Positions 42,128 through 54,974 of a DNA stretch of 64,000 bases are shown one piece after another; position 1 is the first letter of the stretch; every line of letters begins with the position of its first letter. Origin of the DNA: Corbicula japonica (Eukaryota; Mollusca; Bivalvia; Venerida; Cyrenidae); the NCBI GenBank assembly GCA_038501625.1, contig JAZAYU010001138.1:17578-81577 (forward strand). The letters are read 5' to 3'. The position numbers were made by a program, and so were the translations under genes. The notes under the pieces were generated by a model. The model had not been told where the DNA came from, did not search any database, and worked only from the letters and a program-made list of their open reading frames with translations.

Positions 42128-43665
42128 GTATGCTATATCTTCTCACTGAGACAGTTTCACAATCGCTTAGTCCATACACAATCATTGTTGCAGTTAACAA
42201 AGATGTTACAAAAAGCGAATTTCATAGATTTAAACATATAATAAAAAAAGATTTGCGTAACCTCCCCCTTTACTATTGCCGTTCCGTTGGCTAATTTGAG
42301 CGCCCCCCCCCCCACCCTCGTTCCCCATTTTTAACAAACGAGAAGATTTATGAAACACATGTAGTAATTATATTGTTTATACCGTCTAAACTGTGTAAGT
42401 ATTTGTTCATGAGATAACGCAGACTTCAGTAAAATAGAACGAACGACATACGTTAAAGATATATCTGGCGCATCTGAACAAAAAAAATTAAAATCCATCT
42501 TTTTGCCATGAAAGCTTACACATCTTAATTTAAACTAATTTGACCACATGGTATGTATCAAATTATGGTTTAAAATAAGATTTTTGCAAAACAAATATTT
42601 GAAGCAGACGCTCTTTCGCTACCTTCCGACATTTTGGCGATGTATAATTTATGCATACCGGAAGTTCGCGCAAGAGGTCAACAAAACAAAAACAAAATGT
42701 CGGAGCAAATCTAAAAAGTAATACCTGTTTTGTGAAATACAAACAACTCCTATGTTGCAAAATCCTGGATTTTTCTTTAAAACTTATATCAAGCTTACAA
42801 TCGCAAAATTTAAATTTCCTATGGCATGTTGCTATTGTTTACAGTATTGATCTCCATTTTGTGAGGTAACGCGTGACGTCATCGCGATTGAAACAGAGCG
42901 GGGAAGTTCTCAAACGTTATTTTGACTGTCAAAATGTTCGTATCATCCGGACTGACGAACAAGACAAAACACCTAATTTATTAAAAATTCCAAACTGATT
43001 TGCGATGTTTTGATTTAATTTCTCAATCACTTGCAAAACACAGTACAATCAGTTATATCGTATTACTATGATAATTTCAGACATACTTTTATGTTGTACA
43101 ACGGATGTACAAACACCAGGAATCACATGTGAGATCGTGGTGCTTCATATAATTATCATAAGCGGTATGTTTTTAATAATTATACATTTGTGTTAGCGAG
43201 CAAGGACTGCTGCATACGACCGGAAGTTTGACGTTCACTACGACGATGAATATTTCGTTTTTGTATCATGGAATAAATATGCTTTAAGGAAAATATTTAT
43301 TTAGTGTGTAGGCCCTATTATGTTTCAGATAATGAGGGTGTTAGCAAATGTATTTAGTTGTGTATTAAATTATTAACACCCGAATAAAGAAATTACGCGT
43401 GGGGTTGTGGGGGCTCGGAACCGTAATCTTTCGGCTCGATGCTCCGCGATTCTATTTGTATCGCGTTTTACTTCGTTTTCAAGCGATATGAAATATCCCT
43501 TGGCGTTACGGCCACGTTTTGTTATTCATATTACCCTGCCTTTCTTCTGATATGATAGGAATCTAGAATATCGCCAGACCAGTCTAGCCGAAAATGTCTA
43601 CCCTCCTTCGCCGTTCGCGTTATCCTGCCGTCGGACAAAAGGTTTTGAGGAATCTGACATTCAGT

Positions 43666-43890
43666 ACGTCATAAACATATGACCTACACTCAAACGCTGA
43701 CAATAATATCAGATGCATGGATATTTGGCGGTAAAACACACATGATTTGCTTGAAATGCAAGCTGTTTGTCTGCCTCTTACATCATAAACATATTACGTA
43801 CAATCAAACGTTAACAATACGTCAGACGTGTGCCATGAAAAAGTACGATTTGCACGAAATGCACGCTTTTTGCGCGCAGTATGTGTAAAG
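43666..43890 (+). repeat. Diverged tandem duplication, unit about 120 bp
   Basis: CATAAACATATGACCTACAC and CATAAACATATTACGTACAA start two units that share CAAACG-T-ACAATA, GATTTGC-TGAAATGCA and a T/G-rich end. Non-coding. Confidence 0.65.
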
Positions 43891-44521
43891 TTTTCATCGT
43901 GGATGGTAAAATCTTTCTGTCTTTTTTGGTCTTAGAAAGATTCGCATGAATGACACGCTACTTGCGAGCAGAATTATGAGTTTATCCGTCAGAGATCGAA
44001 CGTGTAGCTATCAACATTCGATTGTTTAACCAATATCACAACAATTGTACATCCTGTTTTGAAAATAAACATTTTCAATTTAGAACTCGTCGCATCCTTT
44101 CTGCATTAAAAAGGCTCTCAGTTATCAATCAATAAATAAATGTACGATCTTTTACATCAGATTTCACAGGCGATGATCTCTGACTATTAGATATTTGTTG
44201 TTTCACTGCGCTTGTTGTTCATTTTGAGTTTCCATGTTACTGCTCCGAACATGCAAAATACTGCATTTTATCAAATGTCTGGTCCAATATTAGGCCTACG
44301 TGTTCATTCATTTAATTAATAGTATTGGACTCTTGTAGGTCAACGTTATTGTTTGATTTTCCATAGTGTGACGGAAGTTTATGCCCAAGTTGCTAAATTA
44401 AAATACAGTTTACGTCTCCGCCTAAACATTTTAATCTGAAGAGAAAAACATTTTCAATAACATTGTTTGTCAATTACATGTGTCAAAGTAAAACATACAG
44501 ACAGATTAGGGCGTACTTTAA

Positions 44522-44956
44522 GCCCCGGTCACAACCCGCCTTGCTTCTTTTTTGGCAAGTGCAGAGAGGAAGCACGTCACACTCACGGTTGTGCAAGTTG
44601 CGAGCTCGTGGCCCGCACGCCACGACTATGAGTAAGCGGTTACATGCCTCGTACGTTGCCTTAGGCCGGTATTCTATAGTTCCGTGATGCGTGATCCGTG
44701 TCCGCGGCCGTGTCCGCGATTTTTCACACACCAGAGATATCGTTGGGTATATACCATACCTCAGTGTCCGATCCGCGTCCGTGTCTGTGTCCGCGACGTG
44801 AAACGGACACGGAGGTATGGAATATTTGGTGAGTGAAAAATCGCGGACACGGACGCGGAGACGGAAACGGATCACGCATAACGGAACTATGGATTACCGG
44901 CCTTAGGCCCACGTTCACAGCACGCACTTGCAATTGCGGCGGGTTGTGACCGGGGC
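44522..44956. mobile_element. 435 bp MITE with TTAA target duplication
   Basis: The termini GCCCCGGTCACAACCCGCC and its exact inverse end at 44,522 and 44,956. TTAA flanks both (44,518-44,521 and 44,957-44,960), as in piggyBac-type insertion. A second MITE is inserted in it. Confidence 0.75.
44664..44902. mobile_element. 239 bp MITE nested in the previous one, TTA duplication
   Basis: Inverted termini start GGCCGGTATTCTATAGTTCC and continue for over 60 bp through CGTGATCCGTGTCCG-type sequence toward a GC-rich centre. TTA flanks both ends (44,661-44,663, 44,903-44,905), as in PIF/Harbinger-type elements. Almost the whole element is one palindrome. Confidence 0.72.
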
Positions 44957-46341
44957 TTAAGCGATAAGTGTAATATTCTATAAATGTTGGTGACGTTATG
45001 TCTCCGATTTTAAATAATAGTTCTGGATAATTTCAGTTCCTGGGACCAGTTGTTTTACTGTAAATGTTTAAAAATGAAGCAATTCAGTTTAAAATCCACT
45101 TTAACTAGCGCAGTTGGTTAACTCAATGAAAACGTCACGTTTGACATGTCCCCCGGTCTTTATTTGTATACATGACGTCACGCGCCTTTTCGTACCTCGA
45201 CATTTTAACGTTAGAGCGGATGGGAAAACTTATAAAAATGTGCTCCTTCCCGATGTGAATCCTTGCCTTACTAAATTCTATGTTGTACGTCTGTTTCCGC
45301 CTTTTCTTTGCTGAATCAGTCACAGTTGACTTTCGCTTCCTTTTTGTTCGAAATGGGTCATCCGCCATATGTTTTGGAATGTTTTGGAATTTCATCTAAT
45401 CAATATTCATGTCACGTGATTTACGGAGATCATCGTAAAATTTCCGTCATCTTCGGGTATATCCGCGAGTTAAAAAAACTGCCAGTTTTTTTAACTTTAT
45501 ACATATTTCATTTTTATTTATTGAACAAACGGGAAAGAATTCGTAATACATGTATTCTTAGATTATGCCTAGTTTTTCATTAATAATCGATCTAAAATGT
45601 TATTTTTATCATTTGTAAGGGTAAAATATAGACCTTGGATAACTTTAATTTTTGTCACAATTAAAATGAGCTCTATGCAATGGTGTGACTTGACCATTCT
45701 TTATACCTGTGGATAAGTTCCAAGATGTTCTGTGTTCGCTTCACATGGTCGTTTGACTTTTTATGTGAAAAAGCTATAAATATATCATGATGGAGACAGT
45801 TCCCTTTCCCTTTCGAAGACCTGAAAGCCACTACGCATTTTGCAATTCATTGCACGAAATGCGGTGAGATTGTATTCTTGTGACAAAGGTTTTTATATGT
45901 TTAAATAGTACTTACTTTCAATTTGACAGTTGTTTTAGAAAACTATCTTTCCGTTTCTTCAAAGGATATATGTAATCTTGATTACAAGTGCAACGAAACG
46001 TTTGCAACGTAAAAAATTTATCTAAAATCGTGTTTGTGATATGATACCTAAAATGGAAAGCTAGTAAAATAAGATTTACTATTTATTGGACTGCCATATT
46101 GTTTAAGTTTTATGTTTACAAAACATATTATTAGTATCACTAAGAATTCAGTATTTGAACATACTAACGCGATTTTAAAACTCTGCATAGGAAACATACA
46201 TGTTAAATATTGACAAGATAACATTATTGACAAGTAACTAGAATGGCTGAAGCAATATGGTCAACAACAAAATCTCAATAAAATATGCACATGTTCAAAT
46301 TCCATTTTCATAGCTACATGTTTTAATGTTTAAATTGATAG

Positions 46342-46488
46342 GTATACCCCAAGATTTGGCAACGGACACGACAGAAGGTGTACCAATGTTGAATGAAATT
46401 AACCCGCCAGAGTCAAATGACCAAACTCAGAAGACTTCTTCTGTAACAAGATCGGTGGTCAATGACGAAGAATCGACGGATGAAGACG
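46342..46488 (+). CDS. Cytoplasmic exon of host receptor, copy 1
   Basis: The acceptor AAATTGATAG and donor GACG|GTAAAA bound 147 bp, entered and left in phase 1. It encodes an acidic, Ser/Thr-rich tail segment (…DLATDTTEGVPMLNEINPPE…). It is paralogous to the exon at 48,185: both start GIxQDxxTDxTExVPxLN and contain PxESNDQ and EES-xED. Confidence 0.8.
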
Positions 46489-48184
46489 GTAAAATCGGGT
46501 GTCCATATAAGCAATTTAGTAAAATATCAATATAAAGTTTAAAACAAGTTTCTAAATAAACATTTACATCTTTAATATGTGCAACAATCATTACGTAAAC
46601 ACTTAGGTTAAAGGGGTATGAAGCAGCTAATAAAAACTTAAGTTGTATTTGTTCAATCCAGTTGAAACGTTGGAAAGTGACAAAACATGTCAAGTCAACA
46701 TGTATTGATCTATTGTGTTTCGGCACTAAATAAAGTATATGTCTTACGTATTATAAAGAATAATATTCCTTGCGTATCTAGATATAACATCATAAAATGG
46801 GAGATATTCTATTCAGACGTAGGTAAATCAACGTATTTCTTCGACAAACATCATTACTCGTAGTTGTTCGCTTTCCATGCAACTTTCGGGTTACTGAGCT
46901 TTCTGATATATAAAAACGATATGTACTAGTCGAGCTGACTCAACAGAGGTAATGACCTTTTAGCCACGCCAAACTAATCAGAAAACAAAACTAAAAATCT
47001 AGCCCTCTGTTAGTCTTCGAATTAAATGAATAAGAAAATAGTTCAAACCTTATGGCAACTAGCGGCAAAGTATAATTGTCAATGGATGTTAACAAATCCA
47101 CTAAGTTGCAACAATCTCCCACTTTCCATACAGTTTTCTAATGAAGGAAAAAAGAGAACAAGCTACCTTGGTGAATTATCTACAGTCCACTTACAGACAA
47201 GACACAAAAGCATGCAAATATTAACGAGACTTTTGAGCGAAGCGGACATGTACCCAGAGGCCTATGCGAGAAAAGGGCACTACGAAACTAAATCAACAGG
47301 ATAATTAACAAAAAGTTGTTAAGAGCTTTTTCATTGAGATCAATATTTCGGTTTATCATTATTGTTGTTTATCTACTCTTATAATAGATTTTAAAAACTT
47401 CTTCACCGTTGACGATTATTTGCTTCAAACGATACAGTACTGTGCACGTATCGCGGTATAAGAATGCAAAGCTTATGTATTCCGTGCTTCAGTTCATTTT
47501 AAATTATCTGTTTGTCTATTGTCTATAGATTATCGTGCTTTAAACTAGTATATTATGAATTATGCGCCAGAAATGTCTTTTATAAAGCGTTCACTGCACT
47601 TCATCATTAGCCTTACATTCCTTGTTACTACCGATACTTCGTACTTCGTTAATTTTAAGTTGATCAGAAAAAAATGCGAAACATGGGATTTCCCTTCCCC
47701 ACCCCACAGGAATATTGACCAAAGGAGCTAGCTTTTTAGTGAAATAGCTACCTTTTTCGACTAATCTGTTTAACCACTGACTGCAATAAAACAATTAAGA
47801 TCTTTTGCAGTTTGTTAGACACTTACTAATGCATATAAATATGAAATTACAAAGAAAAGTTTTGGTTGTTTTCAAGTGTTACTTTTACCTTTTGTGTGGG
47901 GTAACTTTTGCCTTATATAAAAATTACATAATAGGAATAAAACTCATTTGTTTACGACAAATCTCTTACTGTAAGCAGGCAAGTTGTCGAATTACCTAGC
48001 ATGGCTATAGCATTATGATCTACATTACATATTTTAATATCCACATGTACAAATTTCATTTACATAAAAAGTGAAATATGCATATCAGGAATTGCCACAC
48101 TCACAAAACACAGCCTCCCCACGCAACGAAAAAGAAGAGAGAACCAGACAACATGGCTAGCTGATTGCATGTTTATATTGAAAG
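46489..48184. other. Intron between duplicated cytoplasmic exons
   Basis: Much of it is paralogous to the sequence after 48,355. For example, 47,425-47,520 and 48,985-49,075 share TTTGCTTCAAACGATACA and GCAAAGCTTATGTAT, and 47,555-47,620 matches 49,130-49,195. No gene. Confidence 0.7.
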
Positions 48185-48355
48185 GTATACTCCAAGATGT
48201 GGAAACGGACATGACGGAAGATGTACCATTGTTGAATAAAAATACTCCGTCAGAATCAAATGACCAAGATCAGGGTACCTCTGTAACAAACACGGTCGAC
48301 ACGAACATGACGTCCGAAGAATCGAAAAATGAAGACGGTGGAAATGAGTTCCCAA
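48185..48355 (+). CDS. Cytoplasmic exon of host receptor, copy 2
   Basis: The acceptor ATATTGAAAG and donor CCCAA|GTAAG bound 171 bp, phase 1 at both ends. It is paralogous to 46,342-46,488 and longer by about eight codons at its end (GGNEFPS). Equal phases mean that either one or both exons can be used without a frameshift. Confidence 0.8.
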
Positions 48356-49914
48356 GTAAGAAGTAATCATTGTAAAATAGCAATAAAAACAAGTGTCTAA
48401 GCTAACATTTACATTGTTGATATTAAAAAGTTTTCATATATAAGAAAAAAAGACAATAAATACCTAGTAAACAGTTATAAGAATATTTTATGTGTTTATA
48501 TAATTATATCCACTGTAGCGCATAGTTATTCAAGCAAGGGGTGATCACATAATTTCGGTACCAATTATCTAAAATATTTTCTGATAGGTGTTACATGTAA
48601 CTATTATAATAAGTTATAGTCTGCACCTTCATAAAATGGTCCGATTGTATTCAGACATAGGTAAATCATTACATTTTTCTTCTACAAAAGTTATTACCGT
48701 AGGTTATTATTGTATTCTGTGCAGGTTTTGTGTTACTGAGCGCAATCAGATATATTAAGGCGAAATGAACAATACAAATTTTAAAACTAGTTTTGCTGAC
48801 CCAACCGACCTTTTTGCCTCGGTAAACGCATCATACAACAAACCTAAATCTGTAGATCTCCGTTAGTGCATGAATTAGATGGATATGAATATATTTCAAT
48901 CCTTGTGAAATCAACTTTTACGTTTTTCAAAATCATTATTTTTTATCAAGCCTTATGATATTTTTAACATCTTCGCCAGCGTTAACGATTGTTTGCTTCA
49001 AACGATACAATATTGTGCAAGTATCGCGGTATACGAATGCAAAGCTTATGTATGTCGTGCTTCCGTTAAAATTATCTGTTAGCCTATTGTCTTCAGTTTA
49101 CCGTGCTTTCAAAAAGTATAGTATGAATTATGCGCCAGAAATGTCTTTCATAAAGCGTTCATTGCACTTCATCATTAGCCTAACATTCCTTGTTACTACC
49201 GATAGTTTTACAGAACAAATTACCTAGTTATTTAGAGAAATAACTAACGTACCAGACAAATAACCTAAAAATCTAGACCTACGTTAGTGTGTAAATTAGA
49301 TGGATATGAACATATTTCTAACATTGTGTCAACTGGAAGCCAAATATATTTGTTGGATATTAACAAATTAACTAGGTTGAATCAATCTCTCGCCTGCCAC
49401 ACAGGTTTTCCAATGAACAAACAAGAACAATCTAAAAATCTCCATTGACGACAGACAAAAAACAGTCGTACAAGTTTGTTGGTATTGTATTGCTCATAAG
49501 TGTCACAAATGACTAATAACACAGTGGTATTAAGTTTATAGCCACAAAATCTTTTTGCTATCAAAAATCTAAGCGCTTAATGTAACTAAATGTCTGTGAA
49601 ATGTAATTTTGTCACGAAGTGTTTAGAATTCCTATGATCGACTCGTCCTTCTTTTGAATAAAAAAGTAAAATATGCATATCAGGAGTTGCAACAATCAGA
49701 AGACACAGCCTCCCCACACAGTCAAGAAGAAGAGAAAGAGAAAGCACGGTTAATAAAATGATAAATTTCAAAAAAATACAAACAATTAACAAAAATGAGA
49801 ATCCGACGGGTTACCGCCTAGCAACGGTCAATGGCAAAAGAAATTGCCACTGGATGTTTTAACCAGGTTTTAGGGTGCATCAACCTAAATTAGTTTTTGT
49901 CTTCTTAATTTCAG
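48356..49914. other. Last intron of host receptor
   Basis: It begins with the second copy of the duplicated intron block, then a third partial copy (49,250-49,420). The segment 49,670-49,890 (ACACAGCCTCCCCACAC … GGGTTACCGCCTAGCAACGG) resembles 41,200-41,410, and its beginning also resembles 48,075-48,130. These are repeated intronic modules of one local family. Non-coding. Confidence 0.65.
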
Positions 49915-50018
49915 CTCCAACACCAATGCAGGTGAATGAGAAGAAGGAAGATAATGAAAAGGAGGACGACGAACTTGGCACTGATGTTGATGCAGAGTTT
50001 AATTACAATTTACCCTAA
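49915..50018 (+). CDS. Last coding exon of host receptor
   Basis: After the acceptor TTCTTAATTTCAG the frame continues in phase 1 and encodes a strongly acidic/lysine-rich end (NEKKEDNEKEDDELG) to a TAA at 50,016-50,018. No obvious SH2- or PDZ-binding motif was recognised apart from a single Tyr (FNYNLP). A polyadenylation signal was not identified with confidence. Confidence 0.8.
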
Positions 50019-52969
50019 TCCAACCCGACTAGAAGTGATTTATGATATTAAGAAAGCGTGATGTGCAAAGAACTCATGACAAAATGAAACATGGAATTGT
50101 TGGAAATAATTGAGAGTAATAGCATATCATTTACTCACAAATAACGTCGTCAAATTGATACATGGCTGCTTTTTCTCTTAGAGGTAACGTTAATTTTGAA
50201 GACGTTAAGTTGTTCTAATCATTGAGGAGTGTGTTCTAGCAGCCTTTTATCTAAACTGGGTTATAATATACTATAACCAAGATCTAAACGAGTTCAAATC
50301 GTAGTTGTACATGTCTGTACATTTGATTATAATCTCGTTGTTTGATTGACAATAGATGTATAACTGTCACTACCACAAAATCAAGTTGTTCATCTAACAC
50401 GGAACTGACCAAACAGTGAAATAGTAACAAGATAAAGGAAGTCCATGTATATTGAACATTCACCAATTTACTATAGATTATGGAATTAAAGCTATGAACA
50501 AATGTGTAGTCTATTTCTGCTTTTTTACTTTAAATTTCAGTTATAGGTGACATTTTCAACATTATTAATTTATTTTTGTCGCTATTTTTAATGCGTTCAA
50601 TGTTGCCAAGCATTGTTATACATTTTTAAGATTTATAATCCGTTAATTTAAAACCCTTGATCTCGAGATATTTAAGAAAATATTCTTAATCTTCTTTTCA
50701 CCGTGTTGCGAGACCGCTACCTTGTTTTCGCATTTTTTTTTTAAAAAATACAACATTACAAGCAAATTGAGTATATTCATTTAGCATGATTACTATATCA
50801 AAGTCGATGGAATACAAGACAATTAAAACTGTCAAAAACTGTGGTATTTGTATACAGATTTATGAACATACACTATTCCTCCGCTGAACGGTTCCTCATC
50901 TAACCATAATAACCATATCTATGTCCATGGAATATATTACATCTAACACCTGGCCTGGCTAATTTTGAAAACTATGATGTTTTAGAATGATTTTGGTGGA
51001 CACTGCTGAACCGTTCCTCATTGTGTTAAACCACAAACTGTCCCAATGAACGATCACGACAGTGTTCTACAACAGTAGGGTTTTAACAAAAGAGCAGTCG
51101 TAGTGTTTATAGTTAAGAACAATTATATAATAACGAAAATAGTTTTTAAAAAAGCTACTGCTTCATTTATTTTGATACATTTAGAATGTTTTTGTTTAAC
51201 TCATACAAACTTATAAAACCTCGTGATAAAAAACATAATTTATCATTTAATTAAAAAAAAATAGGTATTGTCCAATATGCATTATAATATCCTGTCACAC
51301 GTGTATTATTAGGTGGCGAAACTACGTAAAGCGCTCTTTACCGAAGGTTACACACGTTTTTTTCTTGTTTTCAGGGAAAACTTGGGGAACTGTAAACAAT
51401 CTGATTATATTCGCTGAAAGATTTTTGTTTTCTATGCTCCGTGCACTTGGGGTTTTGAGGAATAATGCAGGCAACTCAAATGTCACTGTCCAATTTTTTA
51501 ATCAATAGTTTGGTTCCTACGTTAATCAATAATAGACCGCCTCTATCTAGTTTGTTTAAAACGGAAGTAATATACCTTAGGCTTGCGGTAATTGAACGGG
51601 AAAAGGAAACTACGCAGTAAGCTTTAAAACGTAAACACTTTTCTTGTGAAATTATACCTTTGTAAATATTGCTTACGATTCATGAAAAATATAACTATTT
51701 ATGCACTTGCACTCTTATAGCAAATACAAATTTTCTCGCTGAAAAGGGAATGTTTAATGATGTTAGTTAAATATAGGTTAAACAAGAATTTTTTGCGCAC
51801 TTGTCTCAGCATGTACACATTTGCCTTTTTAGTTAAAATGCAGAGTCAAGATATTACTTTAGGTATGTTAACCTTTAAAAGAACTTTCTATGGCTCGAAA
51901 AGCTGCGCCAGTGACTGTCAAGAGTTATATTGCCAGTTTTTCTGAAAAAAAGAACGTTTATTTTGTTGCGTTTTGTTTAATTTTTTGTGCTTTGTTTTTC
52001 TTGTGAACGTGATATTTATGGGGGTTTTAGTGGGACGAATGTTGATATCATTAGCCTGAAATGTAATTACATATAGTACAAAACTGCAATTTTGATGTTT
52101 CCTTCCTAAATTTATTGCCGATACTAACTATTGAGACACATGCGTACTAGAAGAATTATGATTGAATGAGCAGGTCTCGTCCAGTCTGCGTATTGTTTCT
52201 CCTGTGCTGCAAATAGAATATTATTGCACTCTGGTAGTAGGCCTAGGGTACTATAACTACATGTGTAACAGCGACAAAGAGTACTCGTATGTTGGATTAT
52301 ATAATCATAAAGTAACAATATTTTCACTACAGTGACTGTATTATATATACAATGTAATCAGCTTCTTTCAGTTACAATGAAACAATATCAATATTCTTGA
52401 ATAATTGTTTAATCATATTTTATACACGAAGGGGGGTTTGTTTTGGGTTTTATGTAAATATTTAAAGGTTAAGCGACCGAGTTCATTGTTTATAGAATCA
52501 AGAGTAAAAACAATATCATTATAATGCTTCACATTAACGGTAATTTTGCTGATTTGCACTTTCGATATCTACTCTTAAAAATTGTTATCCTGGTGCTTTA
52601 TTAAAATGTGTTTCGAAATTTTTGTTGCAACTTTGTGTTTACTTTGCTTTTGGCTTGATGACATTTTTAAATGTACTATTATTTTTTTATGAAAACACAC
52701 AGCCTTTAAAGTGAAAATATTAGCCTGGGGATTATGTCTTAAGCATATTACAATAATTGCCACTGATAGTACACGAAGCATTCTTAAATATTCGAATACA
52801 ATTACCAGCATACACAATAATATTCTATACCCGAAACATAACACCAAAAGTTAACAAAGCGATTGAAACTCTATCTGTATATGAATATATTTGTAAATTT
52901 TGTAAAGAGACCGGATTAAAATTGAATAACACTTCTTTTTTCACTGAATTCTATTTATAGTATTTTCGG

Positions 52970-53056
52970 AAAAGGGCAGTGGTTAACGCGTCCAGCTGAC
53001 ATCGGCCTAACTTCTTTTCGATTCGACACAGGTTCGATTCATACTGACACACGGCT
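52970..53056 (+). pseudogene. tRNA-Ser/Leu-like relic
   Basis: An A-box-like GGGCAGTGGTTAACGCGTCC and a B-box AGGTTCGATTCATAC are separated by about 40 bp, allowing a long variable arm. The terminal stem does not pair. The position directly before a fragment of the 13,982 repeat family suggests a tRNA-derived SINE or head sequence. Confidence 0.45.
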
Positions 53057-53084
53057 TTTAGAGATATATTTTAGATTTGTATTT

Positions 53085-53480
53085 TTAAAGACATCGGTAA
53101 TTTTAGTTGACGGTCAATGTTGTGATAGAGGTTATGCATGAGTAAAGCAAGACGAGTAACTGTAAAACAGCTGTATTTACTGAAGTGTTAAAGTTGAGAC
53201 CCTACTGCTAAATCCGTAGTAGTGTAATGAACAGGACAATCAATAACTTATTAAATAATAACCAGACATTGCGACCTATTTAAGCATATGTATGGGAATT
53301 TGAACAGCAAAAGAAATGCGCGTTATGGTTAGTTGATAATTTGTAAAGATTGTTGGTGAAAATATAATTTTTCTATGTTTGTGGTTGAACAATCAGAAGG
53401 GCATCCCTTGGTTTGATAGCTAGAAGTACTGTTATAAGTAAAGTCGCACATGAAAAACATGTATAATTAATTATACAGTA
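53085..53480 (+). repeat. Diverged fragment of the 13,982 repeat family
   Basis: It aligns colinearly with 14,600-15,000: GACATCGGT-ATTT-AGTT, GCAAGAC-AGTAA, AAA-AGCTGT, GATAATTTGT-AA, GTTATAAGT and ACAGTATA occur in the same order. It is clearly older than the near-identical copies at 13,982 and 37,667. Confidence 0.65.
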
Positions 53481-53649
53481 TATATTGAGAAGGCTGAACC
53501 GCCGTCATGGAAACAAAGAGATACGCATAACGATCAACTGTGGATGGATGTATCCCCAGACATGCAGAGCGCTGTAGACATTTACAGACATTTTTACGAA
53601 TAACGTAGTAAAAATAGTTTATATTTTTAGTTTTTTTTATTTATTTTTA

Positions 53650-53675
53650 GACTTTCGCGCGCATGCGCGAAAGTC
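53650..53675. repeat. CpG-rich perfect palindrome
   Basis: GACTTTCGCGC and GCGCGAAAGTC pair with a 4-base centre. The word GCGCGAAAGTCTT occurs again near 54,878, so this may be one end of a repeat. Confidence 0.6.
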
Positions 53676-54918
53676 TTAAGAGCTAGAAATCTAGAACACG
53701 GCGACGCGCAGTTTTTAACTTTCGGTGTATCACTGCGACATCGAGCGTATTCAAGTAAGTGGGGGTTTTGTGGTCACCGCGAGAGCAGGCCGAAATGAAA
53801 TGCAGACGTTTTAAGCACATTCAAGCACACAATTCCACGAAAGAATATTGATCTTTAGTACGTGTCCGTGTAATTTTGTAGCGTCCATGCCAACAACTCC
53901 ATCAAACAAATGTTGAGTGAAATCATGTCCAGCTACGTTAGTGAACAAACAGCTTAATATGCATGAGTAGTTTGGTTACACCTAACAAGTTCCATAGTTG
54001 TGCGGCGTCAGAAAGTAGTGCATATTAAGAAAGTAAATTTATTACGAACGATGACGAACATTTGTACAGACAGTGCGACAAAGAGAAGAAGAAAACAATA
54101 TTATGTTGGTGTTCAAACAAAAATGAAGGGATATTAAAAATCCAATATTATAAAGAAATCAGTCACGTGATCAGTGAGTAAACTGTATTCAGGTCAGCGA
54201 GAAACACGTCTCTTTTTATCAGGATGTTGTTTTGTTTTAGACAATTAACAGTTTAGCAATCTCTTATTACTCTCTTAATTGAATTCGTTTTATCTCTAAC
54301 CAGGAAATAACGGTTGTGCTCATCTTAACATTGGCCAATTCTTGTTAAATGCTGGAAATTACTCATTGGAGATGTAACATGATACTATGAATGAACATTC
54401 TCTACAAAGTTTAAGTAGCACCGCCTATTAATTAATATTAATAGCTTATGTCTCATTGATACTAGTAGTATAATCTACAGGATTTAGTATTGTTTAGTCA
54501 GCTTATACACTACATAACATTTGCATTTACAATAGTTGACAGGGGCGGATCCAGTATTTCAGCAAGGGGGGTTCAACTCAGCGAGTTATTTTTAACAATG
54601 TTAATTTTTAACTAAGCTAGAAAATCAGTCCGTTTATCAGGCCCAAATTAATTTGTAAGAGGCCTAACTTATCATGGGGGGTCCGGGAAAATTTGAAAAT
54701 CTATATGCCAAATCCAGCATTCTGGGGTATTTTGTGGGGATTTTATAGCAGATGTTTGACTACTCTTTCATAATGGCCGTGAGCAAGTATTTAAGTTGAC
54801 ATGCAGTTTCTATCGTGTGCACATATTAAACGATGTAAGCCAAAGTTGACATTCTGCTGCGTAATGTAATTCTCCGGCGCGAAAGTCTTTCAACGCTATC
54901 AGCGCTTTGATTATTATA

Positions 54919-54974
54919 CGGAATCGACCCTACGATTTCGACGCGCGAAGCGCGTCGAAATCGTGTCGATTCCG
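54919..54974. repeat. Long CpG-rich palindrome
   Basis: CGGAATCGAC…CTACGATTTCGACGCG is followed by its reverse complement after CGAAG, with arms of about 25 bp. Non-coding. It probably forms the tip of a fold-back element. Confidence 0.65.

Larger units (their letters stand above)
42128..46341. other. Intron of host receptor
   Basis: Non-coding. A C-run lies at about 42,303-42,313. It holds a tandem duplication (about 43,666-43,890) and two nested MITEs (44,522-44,956). Several open frames of 60-90 codons have no domain and lie in or beside these repeats. Confidence 0.55.
12015..50018 (+). other. Span of host EGF-repeat receptor gene (3' part)
   Basis: Six exons assemble on the + strand with agreeing phases: 12,015-12,545; 40,887-40,974; 42,084-42,127; 46,342-46,488; 48,185-48,355; 49,915-50,018. 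The product would be a single-pass receptor: laminin/EGF-type cysteine-rich modules outside, one membrane helix, and a roughly 150-residue acidic cytoplasmic tail. This resembles multiple-EGF-like-domain (MEGF10/11-like) and scavenger-receptor-F-like proteins, which are expanded in bivalves. The signal peptide and first exons are not visible in the window. The 28.3 kb intron between the first two exons contains the Polinton nest. Confidence 0.75.

Noticed and set aside
51757..51945. 62-codon frame on the + strand
   Set aside because: No recognisable features. A chance frame in AT-rich intergenic DNA.
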